Of a stretch of 64,000 bases of DNA, positions 1 through 12,879 are shown in pieces. Each line of letters starts with the position of its first letter. Positions within the stretch are counted from its first letter, which is position 1. Under the pieces are notes generated by a model. The model did no database searches. It saw only the letters and a program-made list of their open reading frames with translations, and was not told the origin of the DNA. Made by a program: the position numbers and the translations under genes. The DNA comes from Elmis aenea. Taxonomy: Eukaryota; Arthropoda; Insecta; Coleoptera; Elmidae. The stretch is from NCBI GenBank assembly GCA_947652605.1, contig OX393576.1, positions 59,744,966 to 59,808,965 on the forward strand, written 5' to 3'.

Positions 1-1205
1 AAGACCCAGTCTTTATATTAAGACAAACAATAGAAAAGAGCTTAACAAAAAACAAGGATATACATTTATGTTTAATAGACTGGAAAAAGCATTCGATAGA
101 ATCAAAAGAAAAGACGTATGAATGGGCCTAAGAAAGAAGGGAATAGAAATAGAAACAATTAAAATAATAAAAGCGATGTACGAAAAAACAGTAAATATTG
201 TAAGAACGCAAAATGAAGAATAGGAAGAGTTTGAAACAAAAGAGGGCTTAAAACAAGGATGCGTGCTCAGCCCATTATTATTCTCAGTAGTCATAGATGG
301 GGTAATTAAAGAAGTAAAACAAAAAATGAGACCGTTTCACCTAGGCAACTGGAAAATGGAAAAAAATTAACATAACGCAGCTAATGTTCGCAGACGACAT
401 GGTCTTAGTCGCGGAAAGAGAAAAAAACCTGCAACATAATTTAGAAACTCTAAACCTGGAATTGGAAAAATTAATATGAAAATAAATACCGAAAAAACTA
501 AAACTATGATCGTTACAACAGAAAACAAAGGGCATAGCATCACTTTAAATGGGCTTAGGTTAGAACAGGTAGAAAGCTTTAAATATTTGGGAGTGATCAT
601 AGAGAATAATGGAGGAATGGACAAGGAAATAAGCGAAAGGACAGGAAATGTGGAAAGAATATTTAACAGTTTAAGAACAACATTTTTTGGAAATAGAGGT
701 CCCAAAAACAACAAAAGTAGAAGTGGTAAAAAAGGTAGTAACTCCGGTACTTTTATACGGAAGTGAAACGTGGGCACTAACAAATAAAAATAGTAGCCCA
801 GTGAATGCAGCTGAAATGAGTTTTCTAAGAAAAATCCAAGGAAAAACAAAAAAAGACAGAATCAGAAACGAAACATATAGAGAACAATTAAAGATAAAAC
901 CAGTTGAAACAAGAATACAGGAAAGGCAGCTGGGATTGTTGGGTCACATTTATAGGATGAAAGAAGAAAGGTTAACCAGAAGAGCAACTGAAGCAAGAAC
1001 ACAGGGAAAAAATAAAAGAGGTAGACCAAGAAAAACCTGGCACGACGAAGTTAAAAAAGCAGCAGCGGATAGAAACATCAAATGGAAAGACATAAAAAGG
1101 CTAGCACAAGACAGAAAAACATGAAAAAAATATCAGCATAACACAACTCAACAGTCCTACACCTAACAGTAGAAGGACTCAGGACTAAATAAAATAAATA
1201 AAGTC
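1..1205 (+). mobile_element. Non-LTR retrotransposon, 3' half, degenerate
   Basis: This is the reverse transcriptase and C-terminal part of a LINE, cut off by the left window edge. Reading plus-strand frames in turn, I see a KAFDR palm motif near 86-105, a GLKQGCVLSPLLF fingers/palm block near 250-285, and the catalytic FADD motif at 387-398. A FKYLG block follows near 578-595, then a LLYGSETW block near 757-775, a LGHIYRM block near 939-960, and an RGRPRKTW block near 1018-1042. The frame breaks several times and carries stops (for example near 220 and 478), so the copy is dead. The 3' UTR has a hairpin (AGTCCT paired with AGGACT) and ends in an AAATAA-type tail near 1190-1202. The clade is not assigned; the C-terminus resembles RTE/BovB-type or related insect LINEs. 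The long minus-strand frames here are antisense shadows. Confidence 0.88.
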
Positions 1206-2799
1206 GGTTATTGTTTTTTTTTCATGGCACCCTTGGTTTTTATCTCAAAATTTTGCATTTTTTAAAATGTTATTTCGCTTGTTTTTAAAAATAGACATAT
1301 AAAATAGTACATCTTTGTAAAGAGAAACAAATAATCTTTAAATCTCATCACCTACTACGACTGCCATTTAAAAAAAATTGTTTTGTCAAATATCTCGCCC
1401 GGTAATTCATACATCAAAATTTGACTATCGCCATTTTATAGCAAACAAAATCTGCAAAACATTTTTCCTTTGGCGTTTTTGTGTATTCGCAACAATAGCC
1501 GAGATATTTTAGTTTAAAAATTTGGCTTGATTTCGGTTTTTTTGTTATATCATACAAGCCATTGAATTTGTAAACAAAACAAGATCTTGTTTAAAACACA
1601 CTCCTAAATAGCTAATGTTTGTCCCATTTAACCAACATTGTATTTTCATTATTTATCGAGATAGCAATAGTGTCCCATAGAAAAGTGAAACACCCTGTAT
1701 ATCTAAAGATAAACAAGATATCTATTTTAAAAGAGTTAAAATTAGCTGTTCTCAGCTGCGTGAAAAAAACTACTCCTAATAAATATTGTTTGTTATTGCC
1801 CATTCCCGTTTGCGTATTGCTTATTGCTCCCACAAGAAAACCGCCTTACAAAGTAACGCTTCAATTTCCTTGTGGGTTTTCAAACCGGAAAATCCGCTAC
1901 AGCGCTAAGAATACGCTTCAACTAAGAAGCGTGTGGGCCGTGAGAAAGAAAACACGCACACAATAATTGTTTTGTAACCACAACCCCTACACTGTTCGCT
2001 CTTACAAGGGAACGTTTATTTATTTACTTTACGCTAAGGAGCTTTAAAACTAATTATTTTTAATATTATGTAAGCCTCTAGAAAATGTATATTAAAATTT
2101 GCTATTTGTGCAGTTTATAATTCATAATTATGTCATACCAGGCACTCCGTAAGCGTAAATTGTTCTAGTAATGCAACTACTTCAAATTTAATGTACCTAT
2201 TGTCTCTATACCGGGTGTTAACCACCAGCCGCGAACATAGGGAATTAACATTGGTTTTAACTTTTTTTCGGATTCCTGCTCCCCAATTGAATTTATATTA
2301 AAATTAATGGTAACAATAGAAAGACTATTAATAAGCTTTAAATGTTTAATATTTAGTTTATAATTAATATTTTAAAATTGGATTATTTTACAAATATAAG
2401 TAGCCATGACTGTCAATCTGACATTTGTTTTCATTAATTTTTGTTATTATCTGTCAATTTTTAAATCAGCGAGTTATTTCTTTAACGATTTTGAATAAAA
2501 TGAAAAAAAATATACTATAATGGAGGAAGAGTTTTAATGCTGAAAACTTATTACAGCATTATAGTGGCGCATCTTTGTGGAGATTAATTTATTACAAGGG
2601 TCGACACTATTATTACTTAAATTTCAACTTAAAATTAAAAACAATAACAAAAAATATAAAAGAATAAATTTTACAATAAATACTCAAAAAGCCCCCCATT
2701 CCTACATAAACTATAACCCAATTTATTATAAAAACCGTTTCTCACACAGGTTAGCTGTCTGTTATTAATTAAAGCACATTCTGCTACTTGCTCAAAGAA
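1206..2799. repeat. AT-rich repeat DNA with orphan MITE ends
   Basis: No gene is visible. An orphan repeat end reading ACACCCTGTATA lies at 1690-1701; the roughly 450 bases before it look like the body of a one-ended element, but no partner end was found. A second end, TACCGGGTGTTAACCACC, starts near 2215 and resembles the TACCGGGTG end at 24203. The open frame at 1619-1966 has no recognisable domain and overlaps these repeats. Confidence 0.4.
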
Positions 2800-3150
2800 T
2801 TAATATTTGGGTGGCGTTTTTTTATAAATTTTACTTTTAAGGTGGCCCCACAGAAAGAAGTCACAAGGTGCTAAATCAGGAGATCTGGCTGGCCAGTTTA
2901 TTGTTCCACCTCTACCAATCCAGCGATTGGGAAAACAATCGTTTAAAAAGTTTTTAACATCTAAACTGTAATGGGCTGGTCAGCCGTCATGTTGGAACCA
3001 TATCTCCTGAGTTTCTCTTGCAACTTCTTCCAGCGCAGGACCTACCTTGGTTATTAAAAGGTCTAAATATTTTTCTGAATTTAAATTTCCCTCAATTTCA
3101 AAAGGACCAACAATTTGGTTATTAAAAATGCAAAATTCCTGTAATATTAC
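2800..3150 (-). pseudogene. Tc1/mariner transposase C-terminus (DD41D), broken
   Basis: One minus-strand frame reads through the C-terminal catalytic half of a Tc1/mariner-superfamily transposase. It has a NNQIVGPF block, then the second catalytic Asp in a WFQHDG context, then FPNRWIGRGG, WPARSPDLAP and CDFFLWGHLK, and a stop at 2800-2802. There are 41 residues between the Asp of QHD and the Asp of PCD. That spacing fits the DD41D (rosa-like) lineage rather than DD34D mariner or DD34E Tc1. One in-frame stop directly after QHDG breaks it, and the N-terminal half with the first Asp was not found. It resembles the remnants at 13230-13895 and 28372-28624, so one lineage has left several copies here. 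Confidence 0.85.
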
Positions 3151-5212
3151 TTTTTAAAATTTTTTTTTAAATTTTAATAACCTGTAGTGCCGGATTCTAC
3201 GGAAATGGCACTATCTATTTTTTTTACTAAATCTGGTAGACATTTTTTTTTTCTGAATTCAATGACGTAATCATAAGTTAATTTTAGTGCAAAACTAATA
3301 AGAAATAAAAAATAAAAGTTTAACTAAATTAGGTTAGGTTTTCAAGCGTGCCGTGGAAAACAAAAAAATCTTAATCAACAAATGTCATTTAAAAACCACA
3401 CTGACTTTTTTAGAAATCTTGTCATGAAGCCTTAATTTTCTTCTAGGATATTTTTTAAACATTTTGAAGATTACATCATAAATATCAACATAGTAATAAA
3501 CCTATTAAACAATTTTCAACAAGTACCTACTAAATTAGGAGTAGATAAAAGTTAAAACGATGTCAAAAATTATGTCGGTTTGCCCACAGAACATAGGTTT
3601 GCCCACTTGCATTTCACAGAAATAAAGTGAGAATTTATAAAAACACTAGTCTTTTTTATACTTTAAAAAGGATCCTAAACAACTGTGGCTAAAATTGTTG
3701 AAAAATGTGTACAAGTAAACTCATATTATTTTGGGATTGTATAAATTTTGGCTAATTTAAAAAACTATTACTCCTATTTAAAACTCACCTCAAAATCTAC
3801 GGAATGATAAATATTCGGTTACAACTTATTTGCTTCTGAAAAACTGTCCACTAACGCTAAACTTTTCATCACCAATTTTATATTTATCTATAAGTGCACC
3901 GTTATTAAAATTACCTTAACAGATTGATTTCACTGCTAGAATGCAACTTGTGAGTAACACATGTCAAGTTATGTGGCATACGTCGATTAGGTAACCAAAA
4001 AAAGTCTTAACATCTGCGTTTTCTATCGATCGCTCAAAAATCAATGTGACCTTAAAACTTTGAAGTTGTTACTAAAGCAGTGTAAGTAGGATTTAAACCA
4101 GTCATTACAGGTTTAGTTTTTTGTATATATTCCGGTATCAATCTACAAGTTTGGCTTTCTACCAAACTTTACAAGATGCCATAATTTAAAACATGCCTAA
4201 TAAAGTAATAAAACCTTGTATTAAAGTTATGGGACTCGAACACATCCATACGTTAAAAACATAAATGTTTTTGAATAATTAAGACTGTTGAGTACATTTA
4301 TTTAAAACAGGCCATCAAATCGGAGGTGCCAGCTTTTAGCTGCTACTTTTTGCATTTTAAAAAATTCATCTTCACATTTTGCCAACAAAGTATTGTACCT
4401 ATATAACGTTTATTTCAACAGACTTTGCTTTCAAAACCCCCGAAGGTATTATTTAGCACTCAAGGGAAAATTTGCTGAAATTACTAAAACGTTTTCGTGA
4501 AAAGAAAAATTTGTAAAAAACAACAAAATATATTAAGAGGTAGGTAAAAACCTCGCTTCAAAATACTTTTCCGTAAAAAGATTTTAATTGGTAAGGGATT
4601 ATAAAAAAAGATTTAATGAGGCACCTGAAGGCCTTAAGGGTTAGGTAATTGCTAAATAAATTTTTAAAATTAAAACCATTACGTGATAATACAATAATAG
4701 TAAAATTTTAAAACACAGCCAGTTTCATACAGGGTGTATTTAACCTTCAAGCTTTGTATTGTGTTTTCGATTTTTTTAGGATTTCGTCTTAATCAGAGCT
4801 AAGATTTTTATTTAGATTTTGTTTAACCTTATGCTGATTGTAAAATATATTGCTAACGCCAAAGCATTTGTTTAGCAAAAGAGTATTTTAAAAAATTCAT
4901 AAACATTTTACTTAATAGAAAGCTCCTTAATAAAAATGTAGTTGAAGATTTGTACAATTAACAATTACAAAAGGCAGTAGCGACAAGATGTCCCTGCAAA
5001 GAAACGTTGCTGGAGCCCTCACGGTTACAAGACTTTTTATGTAATTTTTATTTCTGAATCTAAATCTTAACACAACACCTTTCACAGACGCTATATTATA
5101 TTAATAACAAAATTCTTCCTAAAGCTCATTTAAAAACAGCTTTCAGTTAGGACATTTAATTTGTCACGTAGATATTTCCTTCCAGCAAAACGTTTTAATT
5201 CTAATATTGTCC
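3151..5212. other. No gene seen; AT-rich spacer
   Basis: This is about 2 kb of AT-rich sequence with stops in all frames. The only recognisable item is an orphan repeat end, ACAGGGTGTATT, at 4729-4740. Confidence 0.5.
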
Positions 5213-5480
5213 ATATAGAGTTACAAATAAGTTTAAATTACACAAATTGTTATCCTTTCTGAGACCTATTCAGTGATGCTGTAGTTTTAAAAAAGTTCCA
5301 AGGCACGCTAGATAATAAACAAAAACAAAAATGGGCATTGTTCCTAAATCGTTAATAACTCGGTTATACTTGATGGTACAAAAATATTTTTGGAGAAAAA
5401 GTAGATTTTATTACGCACTGTAAAATAATAGTTATTTATGTATCAAGGCCAAAACGTATAACTTTTTCGGCCGCGTCTGG

Positions 5481-5513
5481 TTTGCTGGCTGAGAAGTCGT
5501 CGAAGCCAGCAAA
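5481..5513. repeat. Perfect 10-bp stem hairpin
   Basis: TTTGCTGGCT at 5481-5490 pairs with AGCCAGCAAA at 5504-5513 across a 13-base loop. CTTTTTCGG on the left and GGACGAAAAAG on the right lie just outside it. It lies inside the foldback element at 5213-6608 and is probably the core of an older nested insertion. Confidence 0.7.
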
Positions 5514-6015
5514 CAGGCAAGGACGAAAAAGTACGTTTTTTCCATATTACATTTTTTGTGCGATCGCATTAAAAACAATTTAAATATTTAGTATTTTTCA
5601 AAAATATAGGTTAGAAACTACGTGACATTCAGTCACTGACAGATGACGGCGTATGCTGTGAGCGGTGGAAACGTACTTGCATAATTCTGTACAAAATGTA
5701 AATAACTTTTTTTTGTGCGATTGTAATGTTTTATTCATAAATTTAGACATTGATTAATTATTAATTACATAACGCGTACCATATCATATATTTATTTATT
5801 AATATATAGTATAATTGACAGTATTCAGTAACAGTATCAACACGAAAATATTAGGTTATAAACTACCTGACAGTTAACAACCTAAAGACCTCTACGTCAC
5901 TACTCTTAGCGGGAAAGCAATAATCTCAGAGAACTTATATTCAGACACGCACATGCGCTTTTCTTTCTGCTTAATGCAAACATAGAATGCAAATGATCTT
6001 TTTCGTACGCTGTAG

Positions 6016-6045
6016 CGGCCGAAAAAGAAAAAACTTTTTCGGCCG
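6016..6045. repeat. Perfect 12-bp stem hairpin
   Basis: CGGCCGAAAAAG at 6016-6027 pairs with CTTTTTCGGCCG at 6034-6045 across a 6-base A-rich loop. The CTTTTTCGGCCG half also occurs at about 5462-5473, next to the other internal hairpin, so the two belong to one inner element. Confidence 0.75.
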
Positions 6046-7127
6046 TTGCTAAGGATAGGGCCGGAAATGCAGTACTTTATGGTTGCTAACGCATTCGTCA
6101 AACAGCTGTTTCTAGTACGATCGCACAAAAAAAACATTTATTTGCTTTAATATTGTTAAATTCATGGGACTATAACTTCATGGGTACTTTACGTTGAATG
6201 TTATTTGTTTTGAGCTTAGATAACAAAATAAATACTATAAACCTTATATTATTGACAGGAGGGAAAAATGCTTTTTTTATGAGGTCATAGCCAAATTATG
6301 GTTTCCATTTAAAAAAATGCGAGTTTGTAATTTATCTAAGAATTTAAGCAATATTGATTAAAGTGCGTGAAAAAATCTACAACTTATTCCCCAGAATATT
6401 TTTGTACCATCAAGTATAACCGAGATATTAAAACGATTTAAAACAAAATTCCATTTTGATTTTTGTTTATTATCTAGTGTGCCATGAAACGTTTTAAAAA
6501 CAATAAAGCATCACTAAATAGGTCTCAGAAAGGGGAACAATTTGTCTAATTTAAACTTCTTTGTAGCTCTTACCGTTTACGAAGCCCTTTTATGTAGACC
6601 ACCCTGTATATCGTTACGTTCAATTGAGATCTTAGGTTCTGTTTTACTGCCAGCGGTTTTATTGTTCTTGTGCAACTGCTTTTGTAAAATTGTACGCGAA
6701 ATTCTGATATGTAAAGGAAGCACACATATGCTCATATGCAGCATTATTATCGCCTGTATAGAATGTGTACGTTATCGTTGATATTAATTGAAAATATTCC
6801 GCTGTCGCACGTGAAACAGAGCACATTTCATTTAGAGAAGCTAAGAACTGAAAGATGGATAGTCACGTCAAAATGATAATAACCGTATCTGCATACCTTC
6901 CATCTAAGCGCTTACACGGTGATTCGTGCCTCATAACTATGTTGACGTAGAATGTAGACTTTGTGGGTACGGAAGTTCGTCAACCACGTTCATCTTGCCC
7001 TCAAAACTTCGTTACGTAATTACATAAAGGTAATATGCAAATTATACTAGTATCAATCAGGAAGAGAGCAGTGTGGTTGAAAATAAGCAAACAAATACTA
7101 TGTTACGAGAAGGTATTCTCGACAAAT

Positions 7128-7420
7128 ACAGGGTGTCCCAGTTATTGTGAACAGCATGGGAATCTCGTTAAAGGTCAGAGATGCAGACTTGGTTAAATAA
7201 GTCAAAATAATCTATGATTAAAGAGCAACTATTCTTTGAAAAAAGAACTAAAAAAAAATTGGTACTTTTTGTGCTATTTATAAAAAGATGACGTTTTCGA
7301 TTTTTGCTTATAGCTTCCAAATCATTCTCAAATTATTTTTCGACATTATGAGAACACTTTTTGCGTAGATCTAAAATTTGTTAATAAACTTTACCTATCT
7401 TTATTCGTTTTTGTTATATC
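7128..7420 (+). repeat. TACAGGGTGTCCCAG repeat family, copy 1
   Basis: The copy begins with TACAGGGTGTCCCAGTTAT and runs through blocks such as AAAGAGCAACTATTCT, GCTATTTATAAAAA and GACGTTTTCGATTTTTG. The same blocks in the same order occur on the opposite strand at about 31250-31532. The far end is not defined. It has no coding capacity. Confidence 0.7.
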
Positions 7421-7656
7421 TACAACTTCCTTATTTTAAATACGGGTTGTAGTTGGCTGTAATACCATTAAAAAAAGATTTTTTTCTCCATTCATTGATA
7501 TATGGATTGTTAGGTGTACTAGTTTAATGCCATTAAATTAATATTGTGTTTGTATCCGTAAACTGCAATGACTCGAGAAATACTGATTTTGGACATAATT
7601 GACCTTTAATAGTTTTTTAAAATAATTACATTATCAATAAGAAAATGTTAAAATAT

Positions 7657-7738
7657 ATAGGGTGTTCCTTTTAAAAAAACTGACTTATTCGAGTTTGACG
7701 TTTGACTAAATGGACCGGGCATAAGGAACACCCTGTAT
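7657..7738 (-). mobile_element. Tiny TIR element (about 82 bp), copy 1
   Basis: The element is bounded by ATAGGGTGTTCC and GGAACACCCTGTA, which are inverted repeats, with TA-rich flanks. Its interior (GGTCCATTTAGTCAAAC on the minus strand) matches the 84-bp element at 24845-24928 along its whole length in opposite orientation. Two end-to-end copies show that this short sequence is a unit and not two orphan ends. Confidence 0.75.
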
Positions 7739-8157
7739 ATTATTTTAATTCTACCAGTAAAAAACCACTATGACATTATTGTCCTACAAAGTTGCAAAGG
7801 AATTGGTTCTGACAGTCAATTTGTGAAATAATATTTTTTTAAACTCCTGTTGCTGTCAATATTTTTATAAAAACTTAAATAATTTAAAAACGACTGAATT
7901 TAGATCCATAAAACCTATATATTTTTAAAAGAGAATTCAATTTTACTTCTTAAAATTATAAAACATATTGAGTGTTTAATTTAAAAAAAACAAAATAATG
8001 TATCGGTGCTCAAAAACAAAACACTGTGTACAGTTGAAAATAATTTAAGGTTATGTAGTAAATGACCACAAACAACTTTTATTTAAATCTTTATTTTGTA
8101 AAGTTGTCACAAGAGACGAGATATTGACCCGTTACGTTACTTTTTGTATACACTGTA

Positions 8158-8909
8158 TACAATGTGTCCAAAAGGAATGGAATATGCTATATATCTCAGA
8201 AAATATCCAGTTAAGGGAAAAGTGTTCTGTATAAAAGTTGTTTGGTACTTAGTTTTTCACCATAAGAAAAAATTTAAATATATTTTTTCGAATAACAAAA
8301 GCGCAATGAAAAACAACTGTTTTTTTTTTTAATGACAAGGTACCCCTTCATTATACTCATTTGATAGAGATTTTTTTTTTCTCGTTTCAATGACTTTAGT
8401 ACCCTTACTTAAGCAACTTTTTGAGAAAAACACAAAAATTATTTTAATTGATTAGTGTTTATTTCTAACAAAAACATCAAAAGAACTAAATTTTTTGACG
8501 AAATCTACAATAAATGTTCAAACTGTGAACCATTTACAGATTAGCAATGATAAACTCGGTTTTTAAACCCGTTTATAACATTCCCAACCATTTCAGGTGT
8601 AATTTCTCCAATACGATTTTTTAAACTTTTGATATTCTCCGGCCTCTTAGGATAAACTTAATTTTTAAGGTGACCCTAACATGGAAAAGAGAAAAACATC
8701 CTCTATCAAATGAGTATAATGTAGGGGTACATTGCTATTTCAAAAAATTCAATTGTTTTTCATTGCGCGTTTGTTATTCGAAAAAAAAATTAAATTTTGT
8801 CTTATGATGGAAAACTAAGTTACTAACAACTTTTATTCAACACATTTTTGCCTAAAGTAGATATTTACTGAGATATATAGCATATTCCATTCCTTTTGGA
8901 CACACTGTA
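8158..8909. mobile_element. Foldback MITE with about 215-bp arms
   Basis: The left arm starts TACAATGTGTCCAAAAGGAATGG and the right arm ends with its near-perfect complement, CCATTCCTTTTGGACACACTGTA. The arms stay complementary for about 215 bases, including a CTCATTTGATAGAGA block (left, near 8358) and TCTATCAAATGAG (right, near 8702). The ends are flanked by TA. The short frame at 8144-8332 is chance. A lone right end of this family (TGGACACACTGTAT) lies at about 48945-48958. Confidence 0.85.
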
Positions 8910-11533
8910 TGTAGCTGAGCGCTAATATGTACAGGTAATGAGTCATTTTAATGTTGTAATACATTTTTAACGAAATTTTTCACAAAAATTCGTTAATCTT
9001 AAAACGTTCGCTACATACCTATCTGTATAAAAAATAATTTCATTGCCTTATTAACAAACGTAAGGGGAAATTGGCCTAAAGTTGGCAATTATCCTTTCCA
9101 AGCAATCATTAAATAGAAAGTAAAGCATTGTTTATTAATGGACGTCCAAGTACTACTTTTATATCGTAAATTTGTTTATGATTACCTTAAAACCTCTCAT
9201 TTTTCTAATTCCAGGATTATGCATAAAACTCCCTTAGGAACTATAGAAAAACGGTCGTTTATAACAATATTTCATTTAAATATTTAATACACTTTTCATG
9301 TTGTATCGTTTGGGGATTTAATTGAAAAATGGGTATTGCAGAGCTGTAAATTTTGAAAACTTTCGGCACTAAATTAAATAAATCAATAATTTTTTTGATA
9401 CCGTTGTTAATACTTCGCAGATTGCATGTGTACAAAACATTAACATAAAAAAATTGTAAATGTTACCCAGAACCCCAAAAGTACGTTGTAATTCAACATT
9501 TAATTTTTACTTCATTTACCGGATGCAATTAACTTATACCATTTGCGAGATTAAGCGGTGAACATCGAAATTTAATAAAGTCAGCATAAAACCATGCACT
9601 TAACCGCTCTTATCAAAAAGTGTCCTACATTTTGAAGTTGTTCTTGGCACAATCGTAAAAAAAAACGCAGAGAGGTATTAAAAACTTCGTATGAATGTAA
9701 TGCAATTATTCCATATACAAAAATAGCCGTATGTAATAGCTTTAAATTTAAACCTTGTAATCCTAGAGGATATAACTGCTGTAATACGAAGTTAAACTAA
9801 TTGGTTTCTCGACTATAATCAAGAGCGCTAGGTCGGGGTGTTGGAAATAGATACCGCGTTACGTGTTTCAATAAAATTATGGTCTCTGATATCCGTCATT
9901 TTAATTGCAATTGAAACCAACAAACTACACTAGTATTAAGTTCTTTAAGAAATGTTATTTGCTTCACATTAAATTTAATGGGAAAAATATTGCATTTGTG
10001 TGGAAACAAAATACTCAAAAAAATTCTTTAATACTCCATAAACAAATGACTGTAATATAATAGTAAACTACTGAAGCATTACCTTATAAACTAGGATATA
10101 TTTCAGTGATAATTATGTAAAACTTATTTATTGTTAGAAATAACAGTATAACGTACGTACAGTCACGAAATAACTAAAATATCAATAAACGTTATCACGG
10201 AATTACGTTGAATCTATAGATTTTTCTATTTAGTATTAGATTACTAATAATTTTAATTAGGTATAAGTTTTTGAAAAATACTTTAAACCAAGGTGGTATA
10301 GAAGTCATTTAATAACAACGTCGATATCCTTAAAAGAGGTTTTAGCAAATATTTTGTCGGTGAAGTATGTTTTTACTGTAAAGAAAACAAAAATTGTATT
10401 GTGGTTTGTTTCAAAAAGAATGTTTCAAAATATAAAGAAAAAAACATCTTGTAGGTGTAAAATATAAACATTTACAGATAAATAAGTATTTATTTTATGT
10501 TTAAGAAGAAACGCTTTTTATAGAAAATGAAAAACATAGATGAGACTAAGGCATGTTCATCATTGGATTTTTTTACTACGAAGATCGGAGTTTTAAAAAA
10601 AACTAATACAGTTTTTCTCAAAATATTCATCCTTTAAACAAAACTAAAGATTTTATAATGAAGAATATGTAATATATAATTTTAATTTAAAAACAATATA
10701 TAAATTGTAACTGGGGTTATATAAATATGTTTAATTAAAAATAACTAAACTTTTTCAAAATTTCAAAAGATCCTTTAAAAAAATATAAGTAATTTAAATT
10801 TACACTTAATTTTATTTTGATATTACTTCAACAGTGAATAACTTTAATAAATTAAAATCATCCCAAATGAATGTTTCTGGAGAAACAATGTCAATGAAAT
10901 TAAAAACTGAATTTAACACACGGTGTATTTTGTTATTTTTCAATCAATTTGGAACGTTCACAACTCTGTTTAATGTACTGTCAATAAATTTTATTGTTTT
11001 AGCGCGAAATTGTTTATTTTATTTTTCTGTTTTCGCGCGTTGGAAGTAGTTTGTAGCTTTCTCTAATAATTTATAAATATATCAACACTTGGAAACAACT
11101 TGAATTTTAACAGAAAATTAAATAACTGTTAAAATCATTTTGTGCAAAAGAAATACTAATATTTTATTCTGTAAGAAATTAATTTATGTTTAAACTTTAC
11201 AAATAATTATGTATTATTAAATAGATTAAAAATACAAACAATTCATAAAAAAATATTCCTATTTAACAAGTTTACCAGTAAATAATTGTTATTTATAAAT
11301 ATCTAAATAAACCACATTGTACAAGTATTTTTATGTCATTTACAAACAGCTGTATTCAAACATTATTTAGTTCTGGTTATTTTGTTAAATTTAGGTTATC
11401 AGTTTTAATACCCAGACTTACTAAGATATGTTTTAAAGTAAAAGTTAAACCCCAAAATTGCAATGCTATTAAATTATTTATTTTAATCCAAATTTTATTT
11501 GTTGCAACAACAAAAGTAACGGCTAGAAGCATA
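8910..11533. other. No gene seen; AT-rich spacer
   Basis: I see no recognisable transposon, RNA gene or coding block in these 2.6 kb. Open frames at 10834-11049 and 11333-11572 are short, AT-driven and lack any domain. Confidence 0.5.
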
Positions 11534-12109
11534 TACAGGGTGTGTATAAATTGGCGGAAGCGCTACACGTGACGATGTTCTTCGTAAAATTCTAAGTCGA
11601 AAATCTTTATACAAAAATGTTGTACCATGCTTTCTATGGCCTCAGGAACCATATTTTTATCAGCACTTTTTACTTAGGTATTTACAATTTTTGTTCGAAC
11701 TGAAGGCCTTCAGTTCGTAAACATAGCTGCAAACTTGTGGGTATCGTAAAACACAAACTAAAAATAATTACGAGAAAAACAGAGATGACAGCTAATGACA
11801 ATGTTGCCATATGTATTATTTTCATTCAAATCAGTGATTTACATATTTTCAATACCAATTTTTGAAAGGAAGAACACAATATTTAGGAAAAAATACTATT
11901 CGAAATTTATTTTTATTCCAAATTGCAGCTTTTTCATTTGCAAGTATTAAATAATAACGCTTAATAAAGTACTAAATGTCAATACTTTGAGGACCTCTTG
12001 CAGACGCAGCAAGCATGGTACAACATTTTTGTATTAAGATTTTCGACTTAGAATTTTACGAAGAACATCGCCACGTGTAGCGCTTCCGCCAATTTTTACA
12101 CACCCTGTA
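11534..12109 (+). mobile_element. TIR MITE (576 bp), TACAGGGTGTG family, copy 1
   Basis: Terminal inverted repeats of about 110 bp start TACAGGGTGTGTATAAATTG and include AATTGGCGGAAGCGCTACAC and GAATTTTACGAAGAACATCG. They are flanked by TA on both sides (11532-11533 and 12110-12111), as expected for Tc1/mariner-type insertion. The interior has a GAAGGCCTTCAGTTCG palindrome and no coding frame. A second full-length copy lies in opposite orientation at 49033-49665. Confidence 0.9.
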
Positions 12110-12149
12110 TAGCCTCGGAAATACCGAAACACTAATATTGGCATGTGGG

Positions 12150-12760
12150 CAACAACTTTGTTTTATTGTTTCTGGTAAAATACCCTTCCATTTTTCTGAA
12201 AAAGTAATCCAAAGCTCTATTTTGACAAAGGACATTTTTCTAGAACCTTTTTATCGAGCTCTTTTCTTACAAGCTCCATAGGACTCGGATTTTGATATTG
12301 TGTTGGCCAAATCATGTTATACAAGAGACCTTGTGCCTCTTTTTATTTTAAATAGCCTCTACACAATCTTGATTTGTGTTTAAGGTCATAATCCTGTTGT
12401 ATGGTAAGCCCATCACCAATTGGCCGTAGCCCAAATGATACAGCGTTGACTTCTAAAGTTTTTTTATACTGATCTTTTTTTAGTATTCCAACTCCATAGC
12501 CAGACCAACAGCCCAAGATTAATGGGGAACTACCCTTGTGATTCACCATTGGCACCACACAGTCAGGTAGTTCTTTACTGCACCGGAAATCCACGCACAA
12601 CTCAAGCAAAATCGTTTAAAACCTGTGTCCGAATCTTTAGTAAAAAGACCAACAAGCAAAACTAATTTGCTTGGGCGTATTCCACTAAAAAAAAAAAACA
12701 CATATTTTTCCACAAAAAAAGAAGAAAACGTCACAGTTGGCGTTTAATCGCCGAGATTGT
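12150..12760 (-). pseudogene. Tc1-like transposase C-terminal fragment A
   Basis: The minus strand encodes a degraded IS630/Tc1-type transposase. In order it shows a GYGVGILKKDQY block, an IQQDYDLKHKSRLCRGYL block (the usual QDNDPKHTS region around the second catalytic Asp), an IWPTQYQNPSPMELV block (the usual WPSQSPDLNPIE region), and a KELDKKV block. The third catalytic residue, normally Glu in NPIE, is replaced by the Ser/Pro/Met context here, and stops follow RGYLK. It is 5'-truncated near 12760 and lies head-to-head with a homologous plus-strand fragment at 12880-13250. Confidence 0.75.
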
Positions 12761-12879
12761 ATCACAGCATGTCTTATAATATAATTTGACCGATGACTTC
12801 AAATTCGAAGTATTATATTTGGATCAAGAAGGAGAATTTTTGTTCGTCGCAGCAATGGCAAAAAAAAGTTGCCTAGCTA

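Larger units (their letters stand above)
5213..6608. mobile_element. 1.4-kb foldback element, copy 1
   Basis: Two long inverted arms face each other. The left arm (about 5213-5430) and the right arm (about 6360-6608) share a block with GAGACCTATTCAGTGATGCT (left) and its reverse complement (right), the ACTTGATGGTAC block, and a GTAGATTTT/GCGTGAAAAAATCTAC block. The right outer end reads CCACCCTGTATA, the terminal motif of many repeats in the window. A second member of the same family and almost the same length lies at 35424-36806. The interior carries two further hairpins (5481-5513 and 6016-6045). No transposase is encoded, so it is non-autonomous. Confidence 0.82.

Noticed and set aside
13..849. 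Minus-strand open frames of 93 and 160 codons
   Set aside because: They are antisense to the LINE reverse transcriptase and consist of hydrophobic, low-complexity translation of A-rich sense sequence.
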